Source of the DNA: Bacteroidota bacterium | GTDB taxonomy: Bacteria; Bacteroidota; Bacteroidia; Chitinophagales; Chitinophagaceae | Assembly: GCA_023426425.1 (NCBI GenBank) | Contig: JAFAAT010000089.1 | Location: 1 to 32,584 of the forward strand | Reading direction: 5' to 3' | Length of the DNA: 32,584 nt | Part shown: piece after piece, positions 15,797-24,346 of the stretch | How the letters are laid out: every line of letters begins with the position of its first letter | Position numbering within the stretch: position 1 is the stretch's first letter | Notes under the pieces: model-generated | What the model was told of the DNA's origin: nothing | The model's input: only the letters and a program-made list of their open reading frames with translations | Databases searched by the model: none | Made by a program: the position numbers and the translations under genes

Positions 15797-16189
15797 ATGA
15801 AAACGCGAGCTCAAATTTTAGTGGTAGATGACAATGCAGTTATGCTGAAATTCCTCACAAGCTTACTCGCAGACAAGTATGAGGTAGTATCGAAATTGAG
15901 CGCCTTCGAAGCATTTCGCTGGTTGGAGGAGGGTAACTATCCCGCTCTCATCATTTCAGACTTGATGAGTCCGGGAATGGACAATTTTACCTTCGTTAAA
16001 AACCTGAAGATCAGCGGCTTTTACAGGAATACACCGGTAGTGATGCTTTCAACTATTCTTCAAAGCCGACAGCCCTGGGACCTCGCTCCGATGGTGGATG
16101 CTTACTTCACAAAACCGTTTAACCCTATTAAACTGAAAGATACGATTACACATTTACTTACAGAGAAATACAATGCAACAGCAGCTTGA
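15797..16189 (+). CDS. Stand-alone response regulator receiver protein
   Basis: The 130-residue protein is a single CheY-like receiver. The acidic pair Asp11-Asp12, phosphoacceptor Asp55 in IISDLMSPGMD, Ser85 in VVMLST and Lys106 in YFTKPF are all in place, so it should be phosphorylatable. It has no DNA-binding or output domain and must act through a partner. No histidine kinase is encoded in the window. I prefer ATG 15797 over the in-frame TTG at 15773 because it gives a normal receiver N-terminus. Its end overlaps the next gene by 17 bases. That gene carries a degenerate receiver fused to the priming transferase, which suggests a direct functional pairing. Confidence 0.87.
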   Translation: MKTRAQILVVDDNAVMLKFLTSLLADKYEVVSKLSAFEAFRWLEEGNYPALIISDLMSPGMDNFTFVKNLKISGFYRNTPVVMLSTILQSRQPWDLAPMVDAYFTKPFNPIKLKDTITHLLTEKYNATAA

Positions 16190-17246
16190 TGTCAATAGTG
16201 CATGGAAGATCCGTGTGGTGGGGTGCATTAAGTCAGAAGGTTCGAGGGAAGTATATAATACCCTTGCCGGTTGCACAGAATTCAGCGGGTTTCAGTCGGT
16301 AGCAGAGCTTGAGGACTATCTGCTCAACCAGTCTCTGAACTCACTTCCTGAAGTTGTTCTGATGGAGATAGATGAGCCGGGAGAGTGTTTCAATCTTCTT
16401 CGCCGTATGCACGGGAGCCCTATGTTCAAGGGTATTATCACTGTTCTTCTAGCGCCATCCTATAACAGTGAGTGGGTTAGCGAGGCGAAGAAACTGAAAG
16501 TGCATGACTACTATGTAGCCCCTTATCCAACGCTTGATATTCATGAGCGCCTTACGTTTCTTGTTAAGTTCAAAATGATCCGACCGACTCTGGCTGATCT
16601 TTCGCAGGAGGACGTCTCGGTTTATCGGGTATCCCGCGTGAAGCGTGTATTCGATATCGTTTTTTCGTCCTTACTTCTGCTGGCATTAATGCCCTTGTTT
16701 ATAATTGTTGCCCTTCTTATAAGGCTTGAATCAAAAGGGCCGATTATCTACAAAAGCAAGCGGGTGGGCACGGGTTATAAAATCTTTGACTTTTACAAGT
16801 TCAGATCCATGTATCCCGATGCGGACAAAAGGCTGGCAGAGCTAACCGCATTTAATCAATACAATGCTGAAGGTAGTGGTGCAACATTTATTAAGCTGAA
16901 AAATGATCCGCGAATTACGAAGGTGGGTCGGATAATCAGAAAGACTAGTATCGATGAACTGCCACAGCTGTATAATATTCTGAAAGGCGACATGTCCACT
17001 GTCGGCAACAGGCCACTGCCACTGTACGAGGCAGAACTACTGACATCGAATGAGTGGACGCTTCGTTTTCTTGCACCAGCGGGACTGACAGGCCTATGGC
17101 AAATTAGCAGAAGGGGCCGTGAAGAAATGTCGGAGAGAGAACGTAAGAAGCTTGACAATTTTTATGCGCGGAAACATAACCTATTACTTGACCTGAAAAT
17201 TCTCGCCAGGACATTGCCTGCGGCATTTCAGAAGAGCGATGTATAA
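16173..17246 (+). CDS. Priming sugar-phosphate transferase fused to a degenerate receiver domain
   Basis: Residues about 10-135 have the alternating pattern of a receiver domain but lack its chemistry. The phosphoacceptor Asp is replaced by Glu65 (VVLMEIDEPGE), the conserved Lys by Ala116 (YYVAPYP), and the N-terminal acidic pair is missing. Residues about 157-357 form a bacterial sugar transferase: a re-entrant or membrane helix (160-184), KFRSM at 209-213, the catalytic Asp261-Glu262 in SIDELPQLYN, and STVGNRPLPLYE. This family transfers a sugar-1-phosphate to undecaprenyl phosphate, the first step of polysaccharide assembly at the inner membrane. The fused pseudo-receiver probably senses or docks the adjacent receiver protein; this is inference. 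Confidence 0.87.
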   Translation: MQQQLDVNSAWKIRVVGCIKSEGSREVYNTLAGCTEFSGFQSVAELEDYLLNQSLNSLPEVVLMEIDEPGECFNLLRRMHGSPMFKGIITVLLAPSYNSEWVSEAKKLKVHDYYVAPYPTLDIHERLTFLVKFKMIRPTLADLSQEDVSVYRVSRVKRVFDIVFSSLLLLALMPLFIIVALLIRLESKGPIIYKSKRVGTGYKIFDFYKFRSMYPDADKRLAELTAFNQYNAEGSGATFIKLKNDPRITKVGRIIRKTSIDELPQLYNILKGDMSTVGNRPLPLYEAELLTSNEWTLRFLAPAGLTGLWQISRRGREEMSERERKKLDNFYARKHNLLLDLKILARTLPAAFQKSDV

Positions 17247-17256
17247 ACCTCAAATT

Positions 17257-17970
17257 ATGAAAAGATTTTTTTACCTGCTTTTTATAACCAGCCTCTGGGG
17301 GCAGCAATCACAGGGACAGCAGTCTATGATGCAGGATGTCTCTCAGCCTTACCTGGACAAGTTGATAGCCACGGCAAAGGCGAACTATCCGACCTACAAA
17401 ATTAACCAGGCGCAAATTGATGCTGCTAAAGCTAATGTTGGGCAGGCGAAAGCTGGTTATCTGAACTTGCTAACCTTTACCTATATCTACAATCCGAGAA
17501 CAACAGTGTCTCTCTATGATAATGTGGGCAACAACAACGGTATGCCTAATTCCGGAAGAAACAATGGTTTGCTAAACGGATACCAGCTTGGTTTGTTCCT
17601 GAATGCGGGCGCACTGCTTCAGCGTCCATTCATTGTGAAGGGAGCAAAAGCACAACTCGAAGAAGCACGTCTTAACCAGCAAATAAGTGAAATCGGAATT
17701 GAAGCTGCAGTGAAGCAACGGTATTATACCTATCTGCAGCAATCAAATATTCTGAAGCTGCGAACTAAGGCATTGATAGATGCTGAGGACATGCTTAAGA
17801 ATGTGAAGTTCAAGTTTGAAAAAGGTGAGGTTCCTTTCGAAACCTATAATAATGCATTGATTAATCTCTCCGCCTATTCGCAGGAGAAGATCACAGCAGA
17901 AGCGAATTTATTAATAGCAAAATCTAGTCTGGAAGAACTCTTAGGCACAAACCTGGAAAACATTAAGTGA
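17257..17970 (+). CDS. Half-length TolC-like outer membrane protein
   Basis: The 237-residue product has a signal peptide (MKRFFYLLFITSLWG, cleavage about residue 20). It then shows the pattern of one TolC repeat: a long helix (about 30-65), a beta hairpin-like segment with FTYIYNPRTTVSLY and GYQLGLFLNAGALLQRP, and long helices from about 125 to 230 ending SSLEELLGTNLE. Ordinary TolC-family proteins have two such repeats and about 450 residues. It probably forms or supports an outer-membrane exit for the polysaccharide. The ATG at 17257 is preferred over 17239 because the latter overlaps the previous gene and adds residues ahead of the signal peptide. The stop codon overlaps the ATG of the next gene. 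Confidence 0.75.
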   Translation: MKRFFYLLFITSLWGQQSQGQQSMMQDVSQPYLDKLIATAKANYPTYKINQAQIDAAKANVGQAKAGYLNLLTFTYIYNPRTTVSLYDNVGNNNGMPNSGRNNGLLNGYQLGLFLNAGALLQRPFIVKGAKAQLEEARLNQQISEIGIEAAVKQRYYTYLQQSNILKLRTKALIDAEDMLKNVKFKFEKGEVPFETYNNALINLSAYSQEKITAEANLLIAKSSLEELLGTNLENIK

Positions 17971-20225
17971 TGGAACTGATAGAATTTTTGAAAGTACTAA
18001 AGCGCAGGAAGGCCATACTGATTTTTGTCCCACTGCTGACGATAATTGCCACCTATCTTATCGTACGGCAGATGCCTGACATATACCCTTCGCACACGAG
18101 AATTGCCACAGGGATTGTAGACAGGTCGCAGCAACTACTCCATGATAATTCATGGAATCACGAATCCAAGGTCAACCAGGAGTTTAGCAACATGACCCAA
18201 ATGATTGCATTGAACAAAATGGTGGATCAGGTGTCGTATAAGCTGTTTAAAAATGACCTGACCACACAGTATCCGTTCAGGCAAAAGAGTGACTTCGTAA
18301 AGGAGTTATCCGGAGAAGAAGTTAAGCAGCTTGTTGCATTGGCGGAGCAGAAGGATCAGGCTAATGAGGAACTGGCACTTGAAAGTCCCCAGGAACAGAA
18401 GCTATTATCGGCATTACATTCGATGGGTTATGACAGAAACTCCATCCGTGAAGCTTTGAAGTCTTACAGGCTGAACAATAGCGACTTCATTGAAATGACC
18501 TATGAGTCTGAGAACCCCCAGTTGTCAGCATTTGTATTGAATTCTTTAGCGCAGGAATTTGTAAACTTTTACACAAATGTGGTTACTGCAAATAAGAGAA
18601 AGGCTGTCATTCATCTGGACAGCATGCTGAAGATCAAGCATAACGCCTTGCTTGTCAGCATGGAGGAATTAAAGAACTACAAGATAAACAATAAGGTTCT
18701 GGACATGGAGGAGCAGGCGCGTAACTATTATGCGCAGCTAGCAGATGTCTCCACACGAAAAGGCATTGCACAGAAAGATGTAGCGGCATATTCTGCTGCA
18801 CTTGGTGGTATCAATGGTAAGTTTAACCGTAAAGACCGGCAGTACCTGGAGAGCCAGATTTCGGACATCAATCAGGGTATAGTGCGTACAAAGGAGGAGC
18901 TGAAGGCTGTAAACGAAGCCTATATTAACAGCGGCTTTGACCCGCGTTTCAAAGGCAAACTGGACACATTGCAGCGTCAGCTAAGCAACCAAATACACGC
19001 ACAAAGTGACGAATACACTACAAGTCCTTTGGCGGCCAAGAATAACCTTGTCGAGCAGAAACTGAACCTGGAAGTGTCACGGGATCTGGCTAGTAATAGT
19101 CTGGCTGCATTAGACAATGAAATGGCACGAATCAAGCAGGGGCTTGAAAGCATGGTACCAAATCTGGCCACGATCCAGTCGCTGGAGGCCAACGTCGAGG
19201 TGGCCAACAAGGAGTACATGGATATTCTTCAAAAGTATAACCAGGCAAGTCTTGAAGCAAGCTATACACTGCCCCTTCGCCAGGTAGAAAAAGCACTTCC
19301 CGAGCAGGCACAACCAAGTAAGAAAATGCTCCTGGTAGGCATGTCTGGTGCATTGAGTCTGATTATGTGTGTACTGGTACTGTTTGCGCTGTTCTATTTC
19401 GATAAGTCGGTGTATTCACCAGCTCAACTTGAAGCATCTACCAGCCTGAGGGTTCTTGGTTCGCTGAATGTGATGAACGGTGGCATAAACGATATCCAAT
19501 ACCTGTGGACTCAAAGGTACAATGACACCTCCAACCAGATTTATAAGAACCTGTTGCGTTCCATACGGTATGAAATAGAGAATGATATCAATGAATGCAA
19601 GGTGATAGCTGTGACGAGTCTTGCCAGTGGTGTCGGTAAGACGTTCTTTACTACCAGCCTTGCCTATGCTTTCGCAAAGATCAATAAGAAGGTGCTGGTA
19701 ATCGATGGCAACTTTATGAATCCTGATATAAGCACTAACGTACGCACGCAGAATTATCTGGAAAGCTGTTTATCAAACAGAGGTGAACATACTTCCGGAA
19801 CAGCATCGATAACAATTCTGGGCAACAGGGGTGGTGACAATTCACTACTGGAATTGAGCAGTCACGAAACAATCGAAAAGATCTTTGAACAACTCAAAAC
19901 TGTCTATGATATTATCCTTATTGAGACGACGGCAATGGAGAGCATGAACAAAGCCAAAGCGAAGGAGTGGATACTTTTTTCAGACAAAGTGATTACTGTG
20001 TTCGAAGCTGGTAAGCCAGTAGGAGCTGAGGTTGAAGGTGAGATCAAATATCTGAAGGATCTGAACGGCAAGTTCATGGGTGTTGTGCTGAATAAAGTTT
20101 CGGCGGAGGAAACCCAGGTACACGATCTGCCGGCGAGGAAGACGTCGATGAAAGTGAAAGGTTTGCGCCTATGGACAAACATCCAGAATAAACTCAAGAA
20201 CAAAAAGTATAAAACCGCTGTTTAA
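17970..20225 (+). CDS. Wzc-like polysaccharide co-polymerase with ParA/BY-kinase-type ATPase domain
   Basis: The 751-residue protein has an N-terminal membrane helix (about 16-33), a Wzz-type periplasmic region with long coiled coils (about 200-430), a second helix (about 453-477) and a cytoplasmic P-loop domain. Walker A is SLASGVGKT near 550-558 and Walker A' is VLVIDGNF near 575-582. The Walker B position reads YDIILIET, with Glu where tyrosine autokinases have Asp. The C-terminus (KNKKYKTAV) has one Tyr rather than the usual Tyr cluster. It should control chain length and export by the Wzx/Wzy route, but autokinase activity is doubtful. ATG 17970 overlaps the tolC-like stop (ATGA-type junction); a GTG lies one codon earlier. 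Confidence 0.83.
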   Translation: MELIEFLKVLKRRKAILIFVPLLTIIATYLIVRQMPDIYPSHTRIATGIVDRSQQLLHDNSWNHESKVNQEFSNMTQMIALNKMVDQVSYKLFKNDLTTQYPFRQKSDFVKELSGEEVKQLVALAEQKDQANEELALESPQEQKLLSALHSMGYDRNSIREALKSYRLNNSDFIEMTYESENPQLSAFVLNSLAQEFVNFYTNVVTANKRKAVIHLDSMLKIKHNALLVSMEELKNYKINNKVLDMEEQARNYYAQLADVSTRKGIAQKDVAAYSAALGGINGKFNRKDRQYLESQISDINQGIVRTKEELKAVNEAYINSGFDPRFKGKLDTLQRQLSNQIHAQSDEYTTSPLAAKNNLVEQKLNLEVSRDLASNSLAALDNEMARIKQGLESMVPNLATIQSLEANVEVANKEYMDILQKYNQASLEASYTLPLRQVEKALPEQAQPSKKMLLVGMSGALSLIMCVLVLFALFYFDKSVYSPAQLEASTSLRVLGSLNVMNGGINDIQYLWTQRYNDTSNQIYKNLLRSIRYEIENDINECKVIAVTSLASGVGKTFFTTSLAYAFAKINKKVLVIDGNFMNPDISTNVRTQNYLESCLSNRGEHTSGTASITILGNRGGDNSLLELSSHETIEKIFEQLKTVYDIILIETTAMESMNKAKAKEWILFSDKVITVFEAGKPVGAEVEGEIKYLKDLNGKFMGVVLNKVSAEETQVHDLPARKTSMKVKGLRLWTNIQNKLKNKKYKTAV

Positions 20226-20226
20226 G

Positions 20227-21393
20227 ATGACTGTTGCTACCACTACCTGGATCCTGGTACAAGTTCTTATAGGTTACCACCTCGTTTTTCCGGTATTGCT
20301 TCTGCTCATATACAGCGTAGTAAGTTTGTCGAAAAGTAGAAAGCAGGACACTCCTAAAACGACAGAATCGGATTATGCGATCATTGTGACCGCGTATGAA
20401 CAAACTGACCTGGTGCCATCAGTTGTACGTTCTATCCTTGAGCTGAACTATAGCAACTATATCGTCTATGTGGTAGCAGATAATTGTGACATCAGCGGCT
20501 TGCATTTTGATTCAGATAAGGTGGTTTTGTTAAGGCCGGAGACCACAATTGCAAGTAATACAGGTTCTCATTTTTATGCCATTCGCAATTTTGTACGGAA
20601 GCATGAGCGGCTGACAATTATTGATAGCGACAATCTTGTACATCCGGAGTATCTCAATGAGTTGAACAAGTATTTTGACCAGGGGTATGAGGCGGTCCAG
20701 GGAGTTCGTGAGGCAAAGAATCTGGACACCATGTATGCCTGTCTAGATGCTGCACGGGACAAGTACTACCATTTCTATGATGGGAAGATTCTATTCGGGG
20801 CCGGTGCATCAGCTACACTGGCAGGGTCCGGCATGGCTTTCACTACGCAGCTTTACCGTGACTGCCTTGAGCACAGGGAGATTAAAGGAGCAGGATTCGA
20901 CAAGATCCTGCAGTATGAAATTGTGAAACGCAAGATGCGAATTGCATTTGCTGAGCGGGCTGTTGTTTTTGACGAAAAGACCTCCGCTTCTGATCAACTT
21001 GTGAAACAACGCGCCCGATGGATCAATACCTGGTTTAAGTACTTCGGCTTTGGATTCAAACTGATCGGTTCTGGTGTACTTAGGATGAACTGGAACCAAC
21101 TGCTTTTTGGTGTTTTGCTACTCCGACCACCATTGTTCCTGTTTGTTTTACTCAGTCTCTTTTTCCTGGCAGTTAATGTAGTGTTCGATCCGGTGGTTGC
21201 AGTGCTTTGGTTTTCGGCCTTTGGTCTGTTTGTCGCAGGGTTTTTATTGTCGCTACTGATGTCTGGTACAAGTAAAGCTATCTGGCGATCACTCGTCGGT
21301 ATACCGAGATTTATATTCCTGCAGCTGGTGTCATTGGGTAAGGCCAGGAAAGCAAACCAGATTTCCATTGCAACAAAACACACAATCAGGTAG
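20227..21393 (+). CDS. Membrane glycosyltransferase family 2
   Basis: The 388-residue protein has an N-terminal membrane helix and a GT2 (GT-A) domain. This shows AIIVTAYEQT, the DSD of TIIDSDNLVHP that binds metal-nucleotide sugar, and a QRARW motif (QxxRW type) at the domain's end. At least two C-terminal helices follow (about 290-345). QxxRW marks processive or cellulose-synthase-like GT2 enzymes, but many single-addition transferases also have it. It adds a sugar at the cytoplasmic face of the inner membrane. The start is one base after the Wzc-like stop codon, and the 39-residue membrane protein gene follows 4 bases after its own stop. Confidence 0.85.
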   Translation: MTVATTTWILVQVLIGYHLVFPVLLLLIYSVVSLSKSRKQDTPKTTESDYAIIVTAYEQTDLVPSVVRSILELNYSNYIVYVVADNCDISGLHFDSDKVVLLRPETTIASNTGSHFYAIRNFVRKHERLTIIDSDNLVHPEYLNELNKYFDQGYEAVQGVREAKNLDTMYACLDAARDKYYHFYDGKILFGAGASATLAGSGMAFTTQLYRDCLEHREIKGAGFDKILQYEIVKRKMRIAFAERAVVFDEKTSASDQLVKQRARWINTWFKYFGFGFKLIGSGVLRMNWNQLLFGVLLLRPPLFLFVLLSLFFLAVNVVFDPVVAVLWFSAFGLFVAGFLLSLLMSGTSKAIWRSLVGIPRFIFLQLVSLGKARKANQISIATKHTIR

Positions 21394-21397
21394 TAAT

Positions 21398-21517
21398 ATG
21401 ATCCGGAAGAAAAAAGTACATGAACTGAGTAGGAAGGACCGGGTTCTTGAGGCAATTGCGCTTATTGTAGCGTTTGTTAGTGTGTATGTTTTCTTTTTCA
21501 AAATCGTCTTCTTTTAA
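21398..21517 (+). CDS. 39-residue single-pass membrane microprotein
   Basis: An ATG at 21398 opens a frame of 39 codons ending TAA at 21515-21517. The product begins MIRKKKVHELSRKD, a basic stretch, and then has one hydrophobic helix ending in VFFFKIVFF. It sits 4 bases after the GT2 stop and 5 bases before the ATG of the Wzy-like gene, so it fills an otherwise unexplained gap in an operon with almost no spacers. Basic residues ahead of the helix predict the N-terminus inside the cell. No family is recognised. It could be a small subunit or stabiliser of a neighbouring membrane enzyme. A chance frame is possible but the spacing and composition argue for a gene. Confidence 0.65.
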   Translation: MIRKKKVHELSRKDRVLEAIALIVAFVSVYVFFFKIVFF

Positions 21518-21522
21518 GATTT

Positions 21523-23037
21523 ATGAACCTTAGACCCGGAAAGATATTCGCTGGTGGAAGTGATACCCAGGGAGTCGGCACCATGACAAAAACATGGGGT
21601 CTCTTTGCTCTTCTGTTTATCATCTCCATGTTTTTCGCTGCCATAGTCGTGAACTTTGGCACACTTTCATTTCTTGCCATAGTTGTTACTCTCGTTGCAA
21701 TCCCTTTGGTGTATTTGACTATAGCCTATCCGGACAAAGGTGTGTATGTGTACCTCATTTGCGCCTACAGCGTCATGTTTTTTTCACCCAGAATGATCGG
21801 TAAAGAAGTGCCTGTTGGTACAACCCTGGATGCTATGTTAGCGCTCCTATTGTTCGGGTTTTTCCTGAAGCAGAAATATAGGAAGCATTGGGATGTGCTG
21901 AAAGGCGGCATAAGCCTAATGATTTTCATCTGGCTTGGGTACAACTTGGTTCAGGTAATTAACCCCAACGCCTCATCAAGACTGGCCTGGGTATATACAG
22001 TGAGGTCTGTAGCCCTGGTTACCCTGGCTTATTTTGTTTTCCTGTTCCATATCAAGAACCGGAACTTCATTCGTACCATTATTAAGCTATGGCTGGCGTT
22101 TAGTATCATTGGTGCGATATATGCTTTTAAGCAGGAGCACTTTGGATTTGCCAATTTTGAGCAGATATGGCTTGCTTCAGATCCAAAGTACAAGTCACTT
22201 TATTACATCGGTAATCACTGGAGGGTGTTTTCCATTTATGCTGACCCGGCAACCTTTGCCTATAATATGGTGGTCAGCATTATTCTATGTCTTTGCCTGA
22301 TGACCGGACCGCTGGCAACCTGGAAGAAAGTTGCCCTTGCTGTGCTTAGCGGATTCTTTTTTCTCTGCATGCTTTACTCAGGTACCCGTAGCGCTTATGT
22401 TCTAATTCCCGTGGGATTTGTATTCTACAGCATTCTTAATTTTCGAAAGCAGATTATCTGGTTCTGGATAATTGCTGCGCCTTTGCTGCTCGTGCTTCGA
22501 TTCATGCCTCCCTATACCTATACGATTTACAGGTTTCAGACGGCATTTAAGCCTTCGGAGGATGCCTCTTACAATGTGAGAGCGGCAAATCAGAAGAGAA
22601 TTCAACCCTATATTCAGTCACATCCACTTGGAGGAGGCCTGGGTTCAACAGGAACATGGGGACAAAGGTTTAGCCCCAACTCATACCTGGCAAACTTTCC
22701 GCCGGACAGTGGCTATGTTCGGGTGGCTGTGGAATTGGGCTGGGTAGGGCTTCTTGTGTTCTGTACGTTTCTTTTTGTGATTCTAAGGAGGGGAATCAAG
22801 AACTATTTCAGGATTCGTGACCCTGAATTGAAGAGCTACTGTATGGCGATGGTGATCATTGTCTTTGTACTTGGTGTAGGGAACTTTCCTCAGGAAGCGC
22901 TTGTACAGTATCCGCTTAGTGTATACTTCTATCTCGCGGTAGCACTGATAGTGGTTACCTACAAACTGGATAAAGAAGCAAGAGAGCAGTTGATTTCGCC
23001 GGAGACGCAAACTAAACCTGAAGATGTACGTGCTTGA
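21523..23037 (+). CDS. Wzy-like polymerase / O-antigen ligase family protein
   Basis: The 504-residue polytopic protein has about ten or more membrane helices. A large extracytoplasmic loop contains HPLGGGLGSTGTWG and SGYVRVAVELGWVGLL, the pattern of the Wzy_C/O-antigen ligase domain. An Arg-containing segment SGTRSAYVLIPVG precedes it. In a Wzx/Wzy locus with no lipopolysaccharide ligase context it is most likely the polymerase that joins lipid-linked repeat units at the periplasmic face. The start at 21523 could instead be the Met at 21583, closer to the first helix. The last 14 bases overlap the next gene. Confidence 0.83.
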   Translation: MNLRPGKIFAGGSDTQGVGTMTKTWGLFALLFIISMFFAAIVVNFGTLSFLAIVVTLVAIPLVYLTIAYPDKGVYVYLICAYSVMFFSPRMIGKEVPVGTTLDAMLALLLFGFFLKQKYRKHWDVLKGGISLMIFIWLGYNLVQVINPNASSRLAWVYTVRSVALVTLAYFVFLFHIKNRNFIRTIIKLWLAFSIIGAIYAFKQEHFGFANFEQIWLASDPKYKSLYYIGNHWRVFSIYADPATFAYNMVVSIILCLCLMTGPLATWKKVALAVLSGFFFLCMLYSGTRSAYVLIPVGFVFYSILNFRKQIIWFWIIAAPLLLVLRFMPPYTYTIYRFQTAFKPSEDASYNVRAANQKRIQPYIQSHPLGGGLGSTGTWGQRFSPNSYLANFPPDSGYVRVAVELGWVGLLVFCTFLFVILRRGIKNYFRIRDPELKSYCMAMVIIVFVLGVGNFPQEALVQYPLSVYFYLAVALIVVTYKLDKEAREQLISPETQTKPEDVRA

Positions 23038-24346
23038 GAACAAGGATATTTTTATACTTGGTTTGATGAAGTTCGATGGTGAAATCGAGTCAGCGAACTT
23101 TACCATTGCTAAATACCTTGCGAAAACAAACCGGGTATTTTACATAGACAACCCTTTTACCTGGCGCGATTGTATTCTATACAGGAAGACTCCGGCTTTC
23201 AATGTACGTAGCAAATTCTTCCTCAATAAAAGCGGCGACCTGCTAGACAGCGGTATAGAGAATCTTAAAATAGTAATTGCTCCTCCGTTGTTCTCAATCA
23301 ATTGGCTTCCTGAAGGGAAGGTGTACAGGTCCTTCCTAAACCTGAACGAGCAGACATTGTACAGACGACTAAGAAGTATTATTCAACGCTACGGGATAAC
23401 CAACTATATCTATATCAATTCCTTCAATTTTTATTATCCCGGGCTTGCCAGGCTATTGTCACCAGAACTGGTTGTGTACCATTGCGTTGATCCGCTGATT
23501 CTTTCCTTTGAAAAAAAACATGGCATAAGCTCGGAACAGCAAATCCTGAAGGAAAGTGACCTTGTAATATGCACGAGCAAGAAACTTCATGAAGAGAAAC
23601 TAAGGTTTAATGAGAACAGTTTTTTTATACCCAATGCTGCAGATGTTAGACACTGTAGTAAAGCCATGGAAGATGACCTGCCAATCCACCCCTGCCTGGA
23701 GGGTATCACAAAGCCGATAGTTGGATATTTCGGAAACATTGAAAGGAGAATAGATTATGAACTGTTGAGGGAGGTAATTAGTCTTAACCCTGACAAAAGC
23801 TTTGTGTTTGCTGGTCCGGTGTTAAAGCGTTTTGTCCCGCAATGGTTGTACAATTTCAGGAATGTCTATTTCACCGGGGCAATTCCTTACAAGGAAATGC
23901 CAAGTGTAATAAAGGGATTTGACGTATGTATTATTCCGTTTTTGAAAGATGCCGTAAGTGCAAATATTTTTCCATTGAAACTGTTTGAGTACCTCGGAGC
24001 GGGTAAGCCGGTTGTTGCTACAGACTTCAATCCGGATCTGGCTTCCTATACAGGGGATTGTGTGGTGTATAGTCCTGACAGCACCAGCTTTTCGGCTGCA
24101 ATACAGGAATCATTAGCCGGAGACACAGACGAAGCCAGGACTTTACGATTGAAAATAGCAAAGGAGAATACCTGGGAGAAGCGAGCGGAGGAGTATTCTC
24201 ATTTGCTGCATATCCATCTGAAGGCGAAACAGATGCAAAGCGCAAAATCAGGCCTTAGCGGAATTGCGCGCAATCAGGCCACCAGTCGTGTAGGCAGCAT
24301 GCAGACGCTTCTGGAATATTTAAAACCTAAAGCTTCAGGATCATGA
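23024..24346 (+). CDS. GT4/GT1-type glycosyltransferase (GT-B fold)
   Basis: The 440-residue protein has a GT-B layout. The N-terminal domain opens with KDIFILGLMKFDGEIESANF, and the C-terminal nucleotide-sugar domain has PIVGYFGNIERRIDYELL, NVYFTGAIPYKEMPSVI and the conserved KLFEYLGAGKPVVATDF (the EX7E-type region). It probably adds one sugar to the lipid-linked repeat unit in the cytoplasm. The donor and linkage cannot be read from sequence. The upstream start is supported because it restores the first beta strand of the fold. It overlaps Wzy by 14 bases and the following transferase by 4, and the two transferases resemble each other throughout. Confidence 0.83.
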   Translation: MYVLENKDIFILGLMKFDGEIESANFTIAKYLAKTNRVFYIDNPFTWRDCILYRKTPAFNVRSKFFLNKSGDLLDSGIENLKIVIAPPLFSINWLPEGKVYRSFLNLNEQTLYRRLRSIIQRYGITNYIYINSFNFYYPGLARLLSPELVVYHCVDPLILSFEKKHGISSEQQILKESDLVICTSKKLHEEKLRFNENSFFIPNAADVRHCSKAMEDDLPIHPCLEGITKPIVGYFGNIERRIDYELLREVISLNPDKSFVFAGPVLKRFVPQWLYNFRNVYFTGAIPYKEMPSVIKGFDVCIIPFLKDAVSANIFPLKLFEYLGAGKPVVATDFNPDLASYTGDCVVYSPDSTSFSAAIQESLAGDTDEARTLRLKIAKENTWEKRAEEYSHLLHIHLKAKQMQSAKSGLSGIARNQATSRVGSMQTLLEYLKPKASGS

